A stretch of DNA of 64,000 nt, from contig NZ_JAMLDX010000002.1 of the NCBI RefSeq assembly GCF_024211275.1, positions 368,127-432,126 on the forward strand, in the 5' to 3' direction. The stretch comes from Sphingomonas tagetis. GTDB taxonomy: Bacteria; Pseudomonadota; Alphaproteobacteria; Sphingomonadales; Sphingomonadaceae. A program made the translations under genes and the position numbers. The notes under the pieces were generated by a model. The model was given only the letters and a program-made list of their open reading frames with translations. It did no database searches and was not told the DNA's origin. Within the stretch, counting starts at the first letter, position 1, and the number at the start of each line of letters is the position of its first letter. Shown piece after piece: positions 1 to 12,250 of this stretch.

Positions 1-919
1 CGCCGAGCACACCCATCGAGGCGTCGAGCACGGTCGAGTCCGCATCGCCCATGCCGGGCACCGCCCACATGCGGTAAAGCCGCGTGACCGCCACCCGGTC
101 CTTCATCACCTCCGCCTTCGCAGCAGCGAGCGTCGGCACCGTCACCTTGGGCGCGACGGTCTGCGGTCCCTTTTTGATCGCACCGAAATATTTCTCGACC
201 AGCGGCCTGGCGGCTGCGGCGTCGATATCGCCGGCGAGCACCAGCACGGCATTGTTTGGGCCGTAATATTGGCGGAACCAGTTCTTGACGTCTTCGAGAC
301 TGGCGGCGTCGAGATCGGCCATCGAGCCGATCGTCGAGTGGCGATAGGGATGACCTTCCGGAAACAGCCCCTCGGTCAGCTTGTAGCGCAGCAGGCCATA
401 GGGCTGATTGTCGCCCTGGCGCTTCTCGTTCTGGACCACGCCGCGCTGCTCGTCGAGCTTGGCTTGCGTCACCGCGCCGAGCAGATAGCCCATGCGGTCG
501 CTCTCGAGAAACAGCGCGCGCTCCAGCGCGGCGCGCGGCACGGTCTGGAAGTAGTTGGTGCGGTCGGCATTGGTGGTGCCGTTATAGTCGGTCGCGCCAA
601 CTTCCTTGAGCGGCTCGAAAAACTCGCCGGGCGAGTTTTCGCTGCCGTTGAACATCAGATGCTCGAACAGATGCGCGAAGCCGGTCTTGCCCTTCGGCTC
701 GTGCTTAGACCCGACGTCATACCACACGGCGACGCCGACGATTGGCGCCTTGCGGTCGGTGTGGACGATGACGCGCAGGCCGTTGGCGAGGCGGAACTCC
801 TCATAGGGAATATCGACCCGCTTGACGAGATCGGCGACCGGCACGGGCGCCGTCTGGGCAAAGGCGGGCGCGGCGAGCGCGACCGCGAGCGCGGTCAGGC
901 TGGCAAAGGTGAATTTCAT
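1..919 (-). CDS. M16 family zinc metallopeptidase (3' end cut by window)
   Basis: The 306 codons present begin with a clear signal peptide (about 21 residues, ending AFAQ), so the protein acts in the periplasm or envelope. The M16 inverted zinc motif HLFEH lies at residues 83-87, in a context typical of insulinase/pitrilysin-like peptidases (GFAHLFEHLMFNGSEN). Members of this group are usually 450 or 900-950 residues, so at least a third of the protein lies beyond the left edge. The chosen ATG is the one that supplies the signal peptide. It is divergent from the M28 peptidase gene, with about 120 bases between them. Family assignment is firm; substrate is unknown. Confidence 0.9.
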   Translation of the reverse strand, partial: MKFTFASLTALAVALAAPAFAQTAPVPVADLVKRVDIPYEEFRLANGLRVIVHTDRKAPIVGVAVWYDVGSKHEPKGKTGFAHLFEHLMFNGSENSPGEFFEPLKEVGATDYNGTTNADRTNYFQTVPRAALERALFLESDRMGYLLGAVTQAKLDEQRGVVQNEKRQGDNQPYGLLRYKLTEGLFPEGHPYRHSTIGSMADLDAASLEDVKNWFRQYYGPNNAVLVLAGDIDAAAARPLVEKYFGAIKKGPQTVAPKVTVPTLAAAKAEVMKDRVAVTRLYRMWAVPGMGDADSTVLDASMGVLG

Positions 920-1041
920 GGGAGGGGCTGATTCCGGACTGGTTACGACCGAAACAGCATAGGTCGGATGGTCACGCATGCAACGGACTTGTCACATGAC
1001 CGTCAAGCGCTAGGCTGACGGGTTCATAGGGGATTTGACCG

Positions 1042-2688
1042 ATGCGTTTGATGATCGCCGCGGGGCTATTGCTCGCGGCTGCGACACCGCTTTCCGCCCG
1101 CGATGCCGAGCCTGACTTCTCGCCCGACCGAGTCCGCGCTGATGTCGAGTTCCTCGCCGACGATCTGCTCGAAGGGCGCGATGCGGGCACGCGCGGCTAT
1201 GACCTCGCCGCACTGTATGTCGCGTCGCGTTTCGAAGGGCTCGGGCTGATCCCGGGCGGGACCAGGGGCTGGTACCAGCCGATCGGCTTCGCCCGCGCCC
1301 GGCTCAGGGACGGCGCCCCGGCGACGCTGACCGTCGGCGGCAAAGTGTTCGCCAATGGCGGGGACGTGGCAATGCTGGGCAATGCGCGCGAGCTCGACCA
1401 GATGATCGAAGCCGGTGCGGTCTTCGTCGGCTATGGGCTCGACGCGCCCGGCCATGGCTATGACGATTATTCGGGACTCGATGTGCGCGGCAAGGTGGCG
1501 GTGATGCTGTCGGGCCTGCCCGAGCGCGGCACGCCGAGCGAGATCGCCGCGCATCTGAGCGGCCAGAAGATCAAGATGGCCGAGCGGCGCGGCGCGATCG
1601 CGACGATCACAATACCCACGCGCGCCGCGCTGGCGAAGACGCCATGGTCGCGCGTGCAAGGCTATGCGAAGATGTCGCGCTATGTGTGGATCGGGCCGGA
1701 CGGCAAGCCCTGGTCCTCCGCGCCCGGCGCGCGGATCGGCGCGCAGGTCAATGGCGCCGCGGCGGAAGCGCTGTTCGCCGGATCGCGCGCATCCCTGAAA
1801 ACCGTGCTCGATGCCGCGTCGAAAAAGGGCGCGATGCCGCGCGGCTTCGCGCTCAAGCCGGCGGTGCGACTGGAGCGGCACAGCGTCGCCGAGCGGATGG
1901 ACAGCTCCAATGTGATCGGCCTGATTCCCGGCTCCGACCCCGTCCTGAAGCACGAGGTCGTGCTGCTCACCGCGCATCTCGACCATGACGGGATCGATTC
2001 CAAGCGTGAGGGCGACAAGCTCTATAACGGCGCGATGGACAATGCCGCCGGCATTGCGACGATGCTGGAAGTCGCGCGAGCGTTTACCGAGGTCGGCAAG
2101 CGGCCGAAGCGGACCGTCGTCTTCGCGGCGGTGACGGCGGAGGAGGACGGCCTGCTCGGTTCGCAATATCTCGCCAAGCATGCACCGATGCCCAAGGGCG
2201 ACCGGCTGGTCGGCGTGGTCAATCTCGACATGCCGGTGCTGACCTATGACTTCACCGACGTGATCGCGTTCGGCGGCGAGCATTCGACGCTGGGGCCGAT
2301 CGCCGACCGCGCGCTGGCGAGCGCCGGGGTCAAGGTGTCGCCCGATCCGATGCCCGAGGAGGGCGTGTTCACGCGATCGGACCATTACAGCTTCGTGGTC
2401 GAGGGTGTGCCCTCGATCATGCTCGCGACCGGCTTTGCCGGCGAGGGCCGCGACAAGTTCATGAGCTTCCTCAAGAACCGCTACCACAAGCCGAGCGACG
2501 ACCTCAGCCAGGACTTCGACTGGAAGGCCGGGGCGAAATTCGCGCGGATCAACTATCTGATCGCGCGCGAGATCGCCGACGCGGCGGAGGCGCCGCGCTG
2601 GTATGCGGGCAATTTCTTCGGCGAGACCTTTGCCAAGGGCGCACCCAAGGCGCCGGCGCCCGCCGCGTCCAAGCCGAAGGGCAAATAG
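1042..2688 (+). CDS. Secreted M28 family zinc aminopeptidase with PA-like insert
   Basis: 548 residues with a signal peptide (about 19 residues, ending LSA). Residues about 100-240 look like a protease-associated insert, and the C-terminal half is the peptidase. Likely metal and catalytic residues, by analogy to M28, are H312 (AHLDHDG), D333 (GAMDNAAG), E367/E368 (AEEDGLLGS), D396 (NLDMP) and H448 (RSDHYSF). The tail is rich in Pro, Ala and Lys ([12 protein letters not shown]). The expected role is removal of N-terminal amino acids from extracytoplasmic peptides. It sits between a divergent M16 peptidase and clpB, so proteolysis genes cluster here. The substrate cannot be predicted. Confidence 0.9.
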   Translation: MRLMIAAGLLLAAATPLSARDAEPDFSPDRVRADVEFLADDLLEGRDAGTRGYDLAALYVASRFEGLGLIPGGTRGWYQPIGFARARLRDGAPATLTVGGKVFANGGDVAMLGNARELDQMIEAGAVFVGYGLDAPGHGYDDYSGLDVRGKVAVMLSGLPERGTPSEIAAHLSGQKIKMAERRGAIATITIPTRAALAKTPWSRVQGYAKMSRYVWIGPDGKPWSSAPGARIGAQVNGAAAEALFAGSRASLKTVLDAASKKGAMPRGFALKPAVRLERHSVAERMDSSNVIGLIPGSDPVLKHEVVLLTAHLDHDGIDSKREGDKLYNGAMDNAAGIATMLEVARAFTEVGKRPKRTVVFAAVTAEEDGLLGSQYLAKHAPMPKGDRLVGVVNLDMPVLTYDFTDVIAFGGEHSTLGPIADRALASAGVKVSPDPMPEEGVFTRSDHYSFVVEGVPSIMLATGFAGEGRDKFMSFLKNRYHKPSDDLSQDFDWKAGAKFARINYLIAREIADAAEAPRWYAGNFFGETFAKGAPKAPAPAASKPKGK

Positions 2689-2707
2689 CCTCAATCTTAT
2701 GGAGGCC

Positions 2708-2735
2708 CTTGTGTTGCCAATATGCAACACTATCT
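2708..2735 (+). promoter_or_regulatory. Probable RpoH (heat-shock) promoter of clpB
   Basis: CTTG (2708-2711) is followed after 17 bases by ACTATCT (2729-2735), close to the alphaproteobacterial RpoH pattern CTTG-N17/18-CYTATNT. The predicted start lies about 20 bases upstream of the clpB ATG, which has an AGGGA ribosome site. clpB is a classic RpoH target, so position and gene agree. The spacer carries a perfect inverted repeat, listed separately. Confidence 0.65.
2711..2730. promoter_or_regulatory. Perfect inverted repeat inside the clpB promoter spacer
   Basis: GTGTTGC (2711-2717) and GCAACAC (2724-2730) form 7-base perfect arms around CAATAT. The repeat lies exactly between the -35 CTTG and the -10 box, sharing a base with each. 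A protein bound here would block polymerase, so it could be an operator. It could also be chance; no regulator gene adjoins it. Confidence 0.4.
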
Positions 2736-2762
2736 CCCTGCCAACGAATTACAGGGACAGTC

Positions 2763-5342
<2,580 letters not shown>

Positions 5343-5355
5343 ACCGTACTCAAGC

Positions 5356-5787
5356 CTAATTCGCGATCGGCGCCACACCCAACCGCGGAATATCGATCGC
5401 CGGGCAGCGGTCCATCACGACCGTGAGCCCGGCGGCCTCGGCGCGCGCGGCGGCCTCCGCGTTGATTACGCCAAGCTGCATCCACACCGCTTTCGCGCCG
5501 ACCGCGATCGCCTCATCCACCGCCTCGCCCGCAGCCTGCGGCCGGCGGAAGATATCGACGATGTCGATCGGCTCGCCGATCTGGCTCAGGTCACGGAAGA
5601 CGAACTCGCCATGGACATGCTCGCCGGTGATCTGCGGATTGACCGGGATCACGCGATAGCCATGGTCCTGAAGAAACCGCATCACGCCATAGCTCGGCCG
5701 ATCCGGCCGGTCTGACGCGCCGACCAGCGCGATCGTCCGCGCGCCTTCGAGCAGCGCCTTGATATCCTCTCCGCGCGTCAGCGGCAT
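5356..5787 (-). CDS. CoA-binding protein (YccU-like)
   Basis: About 143 residues forming a single Rossmann-type CoA-binding domain, with an IALVGASDRPDRPSYGVMRFL nucleotide-binding start and a conserved C-terminal MDRCPAID segment. Close relatives are annotated YccU/CoA-binding and have no firm biochemical role. Two adjacent ATGs (5790 and 5787) follow a GGAGG at 5794-5798. The second has the better 6-base spacing; the first would overlap the mrp stop as TGATG. It is therefore translationally coupled to mrp upstream. Function beyond nucleotide or CoA binding is inference. Confidence 0.85.
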   Translation of the reverse strand: MPLTRGEDIKALLEGARTIALVGASDRPDRPSYGVMRFLQDHGYRVIPVNPQITGEHVHGEFVFRDLSQIGEPIDIVDIFRRPQAAGEAVDEAIAVGAKAVWMQLGVINAEAAARAEAAGLTVVMDRCPAIDIPRLGVAPIAN

Positions 5788-5789
5788 CA

Positions 5790-6749
5790 TCAACCTCCGT
5801 TCGCGCGCAGCCACTCGTCTACCTGGCGCCCGATCTCAATGAACGCCGCGCCCTCCGGCCCGTTCCCCGCGGCCGGCGGCGTGCCCGCGTCGGACGCGGT
5901 GCGGATCGCGATGTCGAGCGCGATCCGGCCGAGGAACGGCACGCCCAGAACGCCCGCCGCCGCCTGCGCGCCGCCCTGCCCGAACGGGTCCGACACCTCG
6001 CCGCAATGCGGGCAGGCATAGCCCGCCATATTCTCGATCACGCCGATGATCGGAATGCCGGCCTTGGTGAACAGGTCGATCGCGCGCGTCGCATCGATCA
6101 GCGCGAGGTCCTGCGGCGTCGAGACAATCACGGCACCGGCCGGGCGATGCTTCTGGATCATCGTCAGCTGCACATCGCCGGTGCCGGGCGGCAGATCGAG
6201 CACGAGCGTCTCCGCCGCGCCCCAGTTTGCATCGACCAGCTGCCCCAGCGCACCCGCCGCCATCGGCCCGCGCCAGGCGATCGCCTGCCCCGGCTCGACC
6301 AGCCCGCCCATCGACAGCAGCGGCACGCCATAAGCCGTCGCCAGCGGCACGAGCTTGCTGTCATGCGCCTCGGGGCGCTTGCCCTCGATCCCCATCAGCT
6401 TGGGCTGCGACGGGCCGTAGATGTCGGCATCGACCAGCCCGACGCGCCGCCCCGCTCGCGCCAGCGCGATGGCGAGGTTCGCCGAAACGGTCGACTTGCC
6501 CACCCCGCCCTTGCCGCTCGCCACCGCGATCAGCTTGCGCTCGATCCGCTGCGCGGTGCGCGCGATGCGGACCTCGTCGATGCCGGGAAGCGAGGCCGCG
6601 CGGATATCCGCCTCCAGCGCGTCCTGCGCGGCGGGCGGAAGGCCGGTGACGTCGAGAATGATGCTGGCACGGCTGCCGTCCACACGAACGCTGGCGCGGC
6701 CGGCGGCAATGGGGGCGAGCAGGGCTTCGATCGCAGCTTTATCGGTCAT
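5790..6749 (-). CDS. apbC: Mrp/ApbC family iron-sulfur carrier ATPase
   Basis: 319 residues: a short MIP18-like N-terminal domain (about 1-65), then a P-loop NTPase with deviant Walker A GKGGVGKST at 79-87, and a CPHC pair near residue 240 that would hold a bridging [4Fe-4S] cluster. The family (Mrp, ApbC, Nbp35-like) carries or inserts Fe-S clusters in the cytoplasm. The ATG at 6749 was chosen because the domain begins directly after it (MTDKAAIEALL); an upstream in-frame ATG at 6785 adds 12 unconserved residues. It is divergent from hflK and overlaps the CoA-binding gene at its 3' end. Confidence 0.93.
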   Translation of the reverse strand: MTDKAAIEALLAPIAAGRASVRVDGSRASIILDVTGLPPAAQDALEADIRAASLPGIDEVRIARTAQRIERKLIAVASGKGGVGKSTVSANLAIALARAGRRVGLVDADIYGPSQPKLMGIEGKRPEAHDSKLVPLATAYGVPLLSMGGLVEPGQAIAWRGPMAAGALGQLVDANWGAAETLVLDLPPGTGDVQLTMIQKHRPAGAVIVSTPQDLALIDATRAIDLFTKAGIPIIGVIENMAGYACPHCGEVSDPFGQGGAQAAAGVLGVPFLGRIALDIAIRTASDAGTPPAAGNGPEGAAFIEIGRQVDEWLRANGG

Positions 6750-6820
6750 GGCGGGCCAGATAGGGCAGGTTTCGCGCCACGCCACTGTAAATCCGCCGCG
6801 CGGCCCCTATAAAGACGGAT

Positions 6821-7978
6821 ATGGCGAGACTGAATGGCTGGATCGCGCGCCTTCCCGGACTGGGGAGCGTGCTGTGGAACGAGAACAAGGGTCCTTGGGG
6901 CGGCGGCGATAAAGGCGGCAGCGACAAGGGCGGCAACGATGGCGATAAGGGCGGCAATGGCGGCCCACGTAACCCGTGGGCATTCCCGCCCGAGGGCCGC
7001 CGCGGCGGCAAGGGCTCGGTGACCAGCCTCGACGATTTCCTCAAGCGCGCCCGCAAGGGCGGCGGTGGCGGCGGGTTCGGCGGCGGTCTGCCCGGCGGGA
7101 TGCCGGGCAAGCCGGTCATCATCGCCGGCCTCGCTATTCTGGCGCTGATCTGGATCGCCTTCACCAGCTTCCATGTGATCGCGCCCGAGCAGCGCGGCGT
7201 CGTCGCCTTTTTCGGCAAATATTCGAGCACGATGGAGCCCGGCGTGCGCTTCACCCTGCCCGCCCCGATCGCCAGCGTGAAGAAGATCGACGTGCAAGCG
7301 ATCCGTACCGAGGAATTTCCGGCGGCGGCGGGCGAGAATCTGATGCTCACCCAGGATCAGAACATCGTCGACCTCGCTTATTCGGTGCGCTGGGACATCG
7401 CGAACCCCGAGGATTTCGTGTTCCAGATCGCCAATCCCGAGCAGACCGTCCGCGCCACGGCTGAAAGCGCGATGCGCGCCGCGGTGGCCGGCGTCACGCT
7501 CAACCAGGCGATCGGCCCGGGCCGCACGGTGATCGAGGCGCAGGTGCAGCAGGCGACTCAGGAAATCCTCGACGAATATAATTCGGGCATCCGCATCCAG
7601 AGCGTCGCGATCCGCAACGCGTCGGCGCCGAGCGCGGTGGACGAGGCGTTCAAGCAGGTCACCGCCGCGCAGCAGGGCGCGCAGGCCGCGCGCAACCAGG
7701 CGCAGGCCTATGCCCAGCAGATCATCGCGCTGGCGCAGGGCGAGGCCGCACAGTTCGACAAGATTTACGAACAGTACAAGCTCGCCCCCGACGTCACCCG
7801 CCGCCGTATCTATTACGAGACGATGGAGGCGGTGCTGGCCAAATCGAACAAGACGATCGTGGAGACGCCCGGCGTGACATCCTACCTGCCGCTGCCGGTC
7901 GCGCGCGGCAATCCGCAGGCGCCCGCTCAACCGCAGACTCAGGCCCAGCCTGCCCCGCCGCAGGGAGGCGGGCAATGA
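6821..7978 (+). CDS. hflK: FtsH protease modulator HflK
   Basis: 385 residues. The N-terminal about 90 residues are Gly/Asp/Lys-rich (repeats of GGxDKGG) as in other HflK proteins. One membrane helix follows at about 101-120 (VIIAGLAILALIWIAFTSFHV), then an SPFH/prohibitin domain with ALxQAxGxG-type and coiled-coil segments, and a Pro/Gln-rich tail. HflK and HflC form a large periplasmic-facing complex that caps and regulates the membrane protease FtsH. It overlaps hflC by ATGA, so the pair is translationally coupled, and a DegP-type protease follows, a common alphaproteobacterial order. Confidence 0.96.
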   Translation: MARLNGWIARLPGLGSVLWNENKGPWGGGDKGGSDKGGNDGDKGGNGGPRNPWAFPPEGRRGGKGSVTSLDDFLKRARKGGGGGGFGGGLPGGMPGKPVIIAGLAILALIWIAFTSFHVIAPEQRGVVAFFGKYSSTMEPGVRFTLPAPIASVKKIDVQAIRTEEFPAAAGENLMLTQDQNIVDLAYSVRWDIANPEDFVFQIANPEQTVRATAESAMRAAVAGVTLNQAIGPGRTVIEAQVQQATQEILDEYNSGIRIQSVAIRNASAPSAVDEAFKQVTAAQQGAQAARNQAQAYAQQIIALAQGEAAQFDKIYEQYKLAPDVTRRRIYYETMEAVLAKSNKTIVETPGVTSYLPLPVARGNPQAPAQPQTQAQPAPPQGGGQ

Positions 7979-8838
7979 ACGGCGTGATCTCCCGCCCCGT
8001 CCTGTTCGGCGGGCTCGCATTGCTGGTGCTGTTCCTGCTGCTCAACACGGTCTCGATCGTGCCCGAGACCAAGCAGGCGGTGATCCTGCAGCTCGAACAG
8101 CCGGTGAAGACGATCAACCAGTGGCAACGCGGCGAGCAGTTCGGCCGCACCACCGGCGCCGGTCTGATCGCCAAGGTGCCCTTCATCCAGCGCATCGTGT
8201 GGGTCGACAAGCGCGTGCTCGACATCGATCTGGAGAACCAGCCGGTGCTCTCGACCGACCAGTTGCGGCTCGAGGTCGACGCCTTTGCGCGCTTCCGCGT
8301 GGTCGATCCGCTCAAGATGGTGGTGACCGCGGGCACCGAGACGCGGGTCGCCGAGCAGTTGCGCCCGCTGTTCGGCTCGGCTTTGCGGGCCGAACTCGGC
8401 AAGCGCTCCTTCGCCTCGCTGCTCAGCCCCGAGCGATCTGCAGTGATGGAGAATATCCAGTCGGGTTTGCAGCGCTACGCCAGCCAATATGGCGTGCAGA
8501 TTGTCGATGTTCGCATCAAGCATGCCGACCTGCCCGACGGCAGCCCGCTGCAATCGGCGCTCGACCGGATGGCGACCGCGCGTCAGCAGGAAGCGACCAC
8601 GATCCGCGCCAACGGCCAGAAGGACGCGCAGATCATCCGCGCCGAAGCCGACGCCCGCGCCGCGCAAATCTATGCGACCAGCTTCAACAAGGATGCGCAA
8701 TTCTACGACTTCTGGCGCGCGATGCAGTCGTACCGCACGACCTTCATCGGCGATCCCAGCCAGAAGCAGGGCGACACGTCGATCATCCTGTCGCCGGACA
8801 ATGACTATCTGCGCGAATTCCGCGGAAAAAGCCGTTAG
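7975..8838 (+). CDS. hflC: FtsH protease modulator HflC
   Basis: 287 residues with one N-terminal membrane helix (about 7-24) followed by an SPFH domain and a helical region rich in Gln, Glu and Ala (about 195-235). It is the partner of HflK in the FtsH-regulating complex. The ATG at 7975 overlaps the hflK TGA. Sequence features include the NTVSIVPETKQAVILQLEQP entry to the SPFH fold and the C-terminal segment DFWRAMQSYRTTF, both typical of HflC. Confidence 0.96.
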   Translation: MNGVISRPVLFGGLALLVLFLLLNTVSIVPETKQAVILQLEQPVKTINQWQRGEQFGRTTGAGLIAKVPFIQRIVWVDKRVLDIDLENQPVLSTDQLRLEVDAFARFRVVDPLKMVVTAGTETRVAEQLRPLFGSALRAELGKRSFASLLSPERSAVMENIQSGLQRYASQYGVQIVDVRIKHADLPDGSPLQSALDRMATARQQEATTIRANGQKDAQIIRAEADARAAQIYATSFNKDAQFYDFWRAMQSYRTTFIGDPSQKQGDTSIILSPDNDYLREFRGKSR

Positions 8839-8847
8839 TTTTTGACT

Positions 8848-8873
8848 GGATACAAGCAGCCTGTCGCTTCGTT
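8848..8873 (+). promoter_or_regulatory. Weak EcfG-like promoter candidate before degP
   Basis: GGATA (8848-8852), 17 bases, then CGTT (8870-8873) resembles GGAAC-N17-CGTT but differs at two -35 positions. It lies 75 bases before the degP ATG. Envelope proteases are plausible stress-sigma targets, but the match alone is not convincing. Confidence 0.25.
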
Positions 8874-8947
8874 CATATTCAATCGCCGTTCAGCTACTCT
8901 AGGTGAGTAATACACTGAAACTCGATCCTCCTTCCGGCAAAGGTTCC

Positions 8948-10486
8948 ATGACCAAAGGAAAAACCCCCGTGCGTTACGCCTATGCGATCACCTCCGCGCT
9001 GCTGGTCGGCGGTGCGAGCGCCGCACTCGTGCTGCAGAACCCCGCCGATGCACAGACCGCCCAGAACGAGCCGGGCGCGATCCAGGCCGCGGCGCCCCGC
9101 GGCGGCGCGCCGATGAGCTTTGCCGACATGGTCGCCAAGCTTCAGCCGGCGGTCGTCAACATCTCCACCACACAGCGCGTGCAGGTGTCGAGCAACCCGT
9201 TCGCGGGCACGCCGTTCGGTGACCTGTTCGGCGGGCAGCAGGGCCAGCAAGGCGGCCGCCCGGTGACACGCCAGGCCGAATCATTGGGTTCGGGCTTCAT
9301 CATCTCTGCTGATGGCTATGTCGTCACCAACAATCACGTCATCTCGGCCGGCCAGCGCGGCGCGGTGGTCGAATCGATCAAGGTGATCCTGTCGGACCGC
9401 CGCGAATATACGGCGAAGCTGATCGGCCGCGACGTCGCCTCCGACCTCGCCGTGCTGAAGATCGAGGGTGCGAACCTGCCGTTCGTGCGGCTCGGCGATT
9501 CGGACCGCTCGCGCGTCGGCGACTGGGTGGTCGCGATCGGCAACCCGTTCGGCCTTGGCGGCTCGGTGACCGCCGGCATCATCTCGGCGCTGCACCGCGT
9601 GACCGGCCAGGGTGGTGCGTTCGATCGCTTCATCCAGACCGACGCCTCGATCAACCGTGGTAATTCGGGCGGCCCGCTGTTCGACCTGAACGGCAACGTC
9701 ATCGGGATCAACTCGCAGATCCTCTCGCCCACCGGCGGCAATGTCGGCATCGGCCTCGCGATTCCCTCGACCGAGGCCAAGCCGATCATCGACACGCTGA
9801 TGAAGGGCACCGCGGTGCAGCGCGGCTATCTCGGCGTGGGCATCCAGCCGCTGACCGACGATCTCGCGCGCTCGTTCGGCGTGCCCAAGGGCCGCGGCGA
9901 GCTGATTTCGCGCGTCGAGCCCGGCGAGGCCGCAGGCAAGGCCGGGATCAAGCAGGGCGACATCATCGTCCGCATCGACGGCAGGGATGTGACGCCGGAC
10001 CAGACCTTGTCCTACCTCGCCGCCAACCTGCGCCCGGGTCAGCGTGTGCCGGTGGAGCTGATCCGCGACGGCAAGCCGCTGACGGTGCAGCTGACGATGG
10101 GCACGCGGCCGCCGGAGGATCAGATCGCCGGCTTCGATCCGGACGCCGAAGAGGGCGCGCCGGGCGGTCAGGAGCAGGGCGCGCCGGCCGCGTCGGTCGG
10201 CATCAGCGTCGCCGCGCTGACCCCGCAGATCGCCCGCACCATCGGTGTCGATCCGGCGACCAAGGGCGTGGTCGTCATCGGCGTCGATCCGTCGAGCGAC
10301 GCTGCGGCCAAGCAGATCGCACGCGGCTTCGTGATCGCCTCGGTTGATCGCGTGCCGGTGACCACCCCGGCCGAATTCAACGCCGCGGTGGCGAACGCCA
10401 AGCGCTCGCGCGCGGAGCAGGTCGTGCTCTACGTGCTGCGCCGCGGCGGCGTCGGCGGCTATGTTGCGGTCGATCTGGCCCAGTAA
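8948..10486 (+). CDS. degP: DegP/HtrA-type periplasmic serine protease-chaperone
   Basis: 512 residues. An N-terminal hydrophobic segment (about 10-32) is a signal peptide or anchor. The trypsin-like domain carries the catalytic triad H130 (TNNHVIS), D166 (SDLAVLK) and S240 (NRGNSGGP), followed by two PDZ domains (about 290-390 and 415-505). It degrades or refolds misfolded envelope proteins. The ATG at 8948 with AAAGG nearby was preferred over a GTG at 8903, which would add 15 residues before the signal sequence. It lies 109 bases after hflC, so it may have its own promoter. Confidence 0.93.
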   Translation: MTKGKTPVRYAYAITSALLVGGASAALVLQNPADAQTAQNEPGAIQAAAPRGGAPMSFADMVAKLQPAVVNISTTQRVQVSSNPFAGTPFGDLFGGQQGQQGGRPVTRQAESLGSGFIISADGYVVTNNHVISAGQRGAVVESIKVILSDRREYTAKLIGRDVASDLAVLKIEGANLPFVRLGDSDRSRVGDWVVAIGNPFGLGGSVTAGIISALHRVTGQGGAFDRFIQTDASINRGNSGGPLFDLNGNVIGINSQILSPTGGNVGIGLAIPSTEAKPIIDTLMKGTAVQRGYLGVGIQPLTDDLARSFGVPKGRGELISRVEPGEAAGKAGIKQGDIIVRIDGRDVTPDQTLSYLAANLRPGQRVPVELIRDGKPLTVQLTMGTRPPEDQIAGFDPDAEEGAPGGQEQGAPAASVGISVAALTPQIARTIGVDPATKGVVVIGVDPSSDAAAKQIARGFVIASVDRVPVTTPAEFNAAVANAKRSRAEQVVLYVLRRGGVGGYVAVDLAQ

Positions 10487-10557
10487 TGCCCACTGATTTT
10501 GCGCTGACATAGACGTATCGCCCGTTATGCTGCGGTCCTGAGTTGCAGGAGCGTAGC

Positions 10558-12216
10558 ATGACGGGCGAGACGGACCTCTTCATCGGCCTTGGCGGCGGGC
10601 AGCGGCAGGCCCTGGTGCTCAAGCGCGCCAACCGCCACGGGCTGATCGCGGGCGCGACCGGCACCGGTAAGACGGTGACGCTTCAGGGTCTCGCCGAAAG
10701 CTTCAGCCGCGCGGGCGTGCCGGTGTTCGCGGCCGATGTGAAAGGCGACCTGTCAGGCCTCGGCATGCCCGGCTCGCCGACCGCCAAGATGCACGACATC
10801 TTCGCCGCCCGCGCAGCCGAGGTCGGCGACAGCGAGTGGAAATACGCAGCCGCCCCGGTGCAATTCTGGGACCTGTTCGGCGAACAGGGCCATCCGATCC
10901 GCACCACCGTCTCGGAGATGGGCCCGCTCCTCCTCGCCCGCCTGCTCGGCCTCAACGACGTGCAGGAGGGCGTGCTGGCGATCGCCTTTCAGGTCGCCGA
11001 CGACGATGGCCTGCTGCTGCTCGATCTCGACGACCTTCAGGCGATGCTCGCGCATTGCAGCGAGCGCGCCGACGAACTGACCGCGCGCTACGGCAATGTC
11101 GCCAAGACCAGCGTCGGCGCGATCCAGCGGCAATTGCTCCAGCTGCGCAGCCAGGGCGGCACGCATTTCTTCGGCGAGCCCGCGCTCGACATCCACGATT
11201 TCATCCAGACCGACGAAAATGGCCGCGGCATCGTCAACGTGCTCGCCGCCGACAAGCTGATGGCCTCACCGCAGCTCTACGCGACCTTCCTGCTGTGGCT
11301 GCTGTCCGAACTGTTCGAGACGCTCCCCGAGATCGGCGACCCCGACAAGCCCAAGCTCGTCTTCTTCTTCGACGAGGCGCATCTGCTGTTCGAGGAAGCG
11401 CCCAAGGCTTTGCTCGACAAGGTCGAACAGGTCGTCCGGCTGATCCGCTCGAAGGGCGTCGGCGTCTATTTCGTGACGCAGAACCCGATCGACATTCCCG
11501 AGGATGTCGCCGGCCAGCTCGGCAACCGCGTCCAGCACGCGCTGCGCGCCTTCACCCCGCGCGAGCAGAAGGCGATCAAGTCCGCCGCAGAAACCTTCCG
11601 CGCCAATCCCGGCGTCAATGTCGAGACCGCGATCACCGAATTGAAGGTCGGTGAGGCGCTGGTGTCGATCCTGCAAGCCGACGGCTCGCCCTCGCCGGTC
11701 GAGCGTACATTGATCAAGCCGCCCTGTTCGCGCGTCGGCCCGGTCTCGCCGGAGGAGCGCAAGGTGCTGATCGAGACCGACGCGGTCGGCTCGAAATACG
11801 ACACTTTGCTCGACCGCGAATCCGCCGAGGAACTGCTCAACGCCAAGGCCGGCGAAGCCGCCGCCGCCGCCGCCGAAGCCAAGGCCGCGACCGAGGCCGA
11901 GAAGGCCGCGGCGACGCAGGCCAAGGAGGAAGCCCGGCTCGCCAAGGAAGCCGAACGCCAGCGCCTCGCCGCGCAGCGCGAGTCCGACCGTCAGGCGCGG
12001 CTGGAGGCACAGGCGCAGCGCCAGGCCGAGCGCGAGGCGGCAGCCAGCCCGTGGAACCAGGCGATCAAGGGCGCGACCCGATCCGCTTCGTCAGCGGCGG
12101 GTCGTGCCGTCGCAGGCGAAGTGTCGAAGGCGATCTTCGGCAAGAAGAGCGGTGTCGGCGCGAGCATGGTCGGCGGGATCGTGCGCGGGATTTTGGGCGG
12201 ATTGTTCAAGGGGTAA
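10558..12216 (+). CDS. HerA-like ATPase, DUF853 (YjgR family)
   Basis: 552 residues. Walker A GATGTGKT lies at 32-39, Walker B is in the stretch [16 protein letters not shown], and the region [32 protein letters not shown] is characteristic of the DUF853/YjgR group of HerA-FtsK-type ATPases. A long Ala/Glu/Lys/Arg coiled coil (about 425-505) precedes a Gly-rich end ([17 protein letters not shown]). The cellular role of the family is not established; DNA translocation is the structural analogy. The ATG at 10558 was chosen over a TTG five codons upstream because GGAG precedes it. It stands alone between degP and a convergent minus-strand gene. Confidence 0.9.
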   Translation: MTGETDLFIGLGGGQRQALVLKRANRHGLIAGATGTGKTVTLQGLAESFSRAGVPVFAADVKGDLSGLGMPGSPTAKMHDIFAARAAEVGDSEWKYAAAPVQFWDLFGEQGHPIRTTVSEMGPLLLARLLGLNDVQEGVLAIAFQVADDDGLLLLDLDDLQAMLAHCSERADELTARYGNVAKTSVGAIQRQLLQLRSQGGTHFFGEPALDIHDFIQTDENGRGIVNVLAADKLMASPQLYATFLLWLLSELFETLPEIGDPDKPKLVFFFDEAHLLFEEAPKALLDKVEQVVRLIRSKGVGVYFVTQNPIDIPEDVAGQLGNRVQHALRAFTPREQKAIKSAAETFRANPGVNVETAITELKVGEALVSILQADGSPSPVERTLIKPPCSRVGPVSPEERKVLIETDAVGSKYDTLLDRESAEELLNAKAGEAAAAAAEAKAATEAEKAAATQAKEEARLAKEAERQRLAAQRESDRQARLEAQAQRQAEREAAASPWNQAIKGATRSASSAAGRAVAGEVSKAIFGKKSGVGASMVGGIVRGILGGLFKG

Positions 12217-12250
12217 ACGCTACCGCCCACCCCCAATCCGTCACCCCGGC

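Noticed and set aside
1066..2730. Long open frame on the strand opposite the M28 peptidase gene
   Set aside because: It mirrors the real gene in a high-GC genome, has His/Arg-rich nonsense composition and no motif. Similar long mirror frames opposite clpB (3069-5378) and gyrB (43900-46749) were rejected for the same reason.
12239..12249. CGTCACCCCGG, resembling one end of the REP-like repeat
   Set aside because: Only 11 bases match and the partner arm is missing, so it could be chance in GC-rich DNA.
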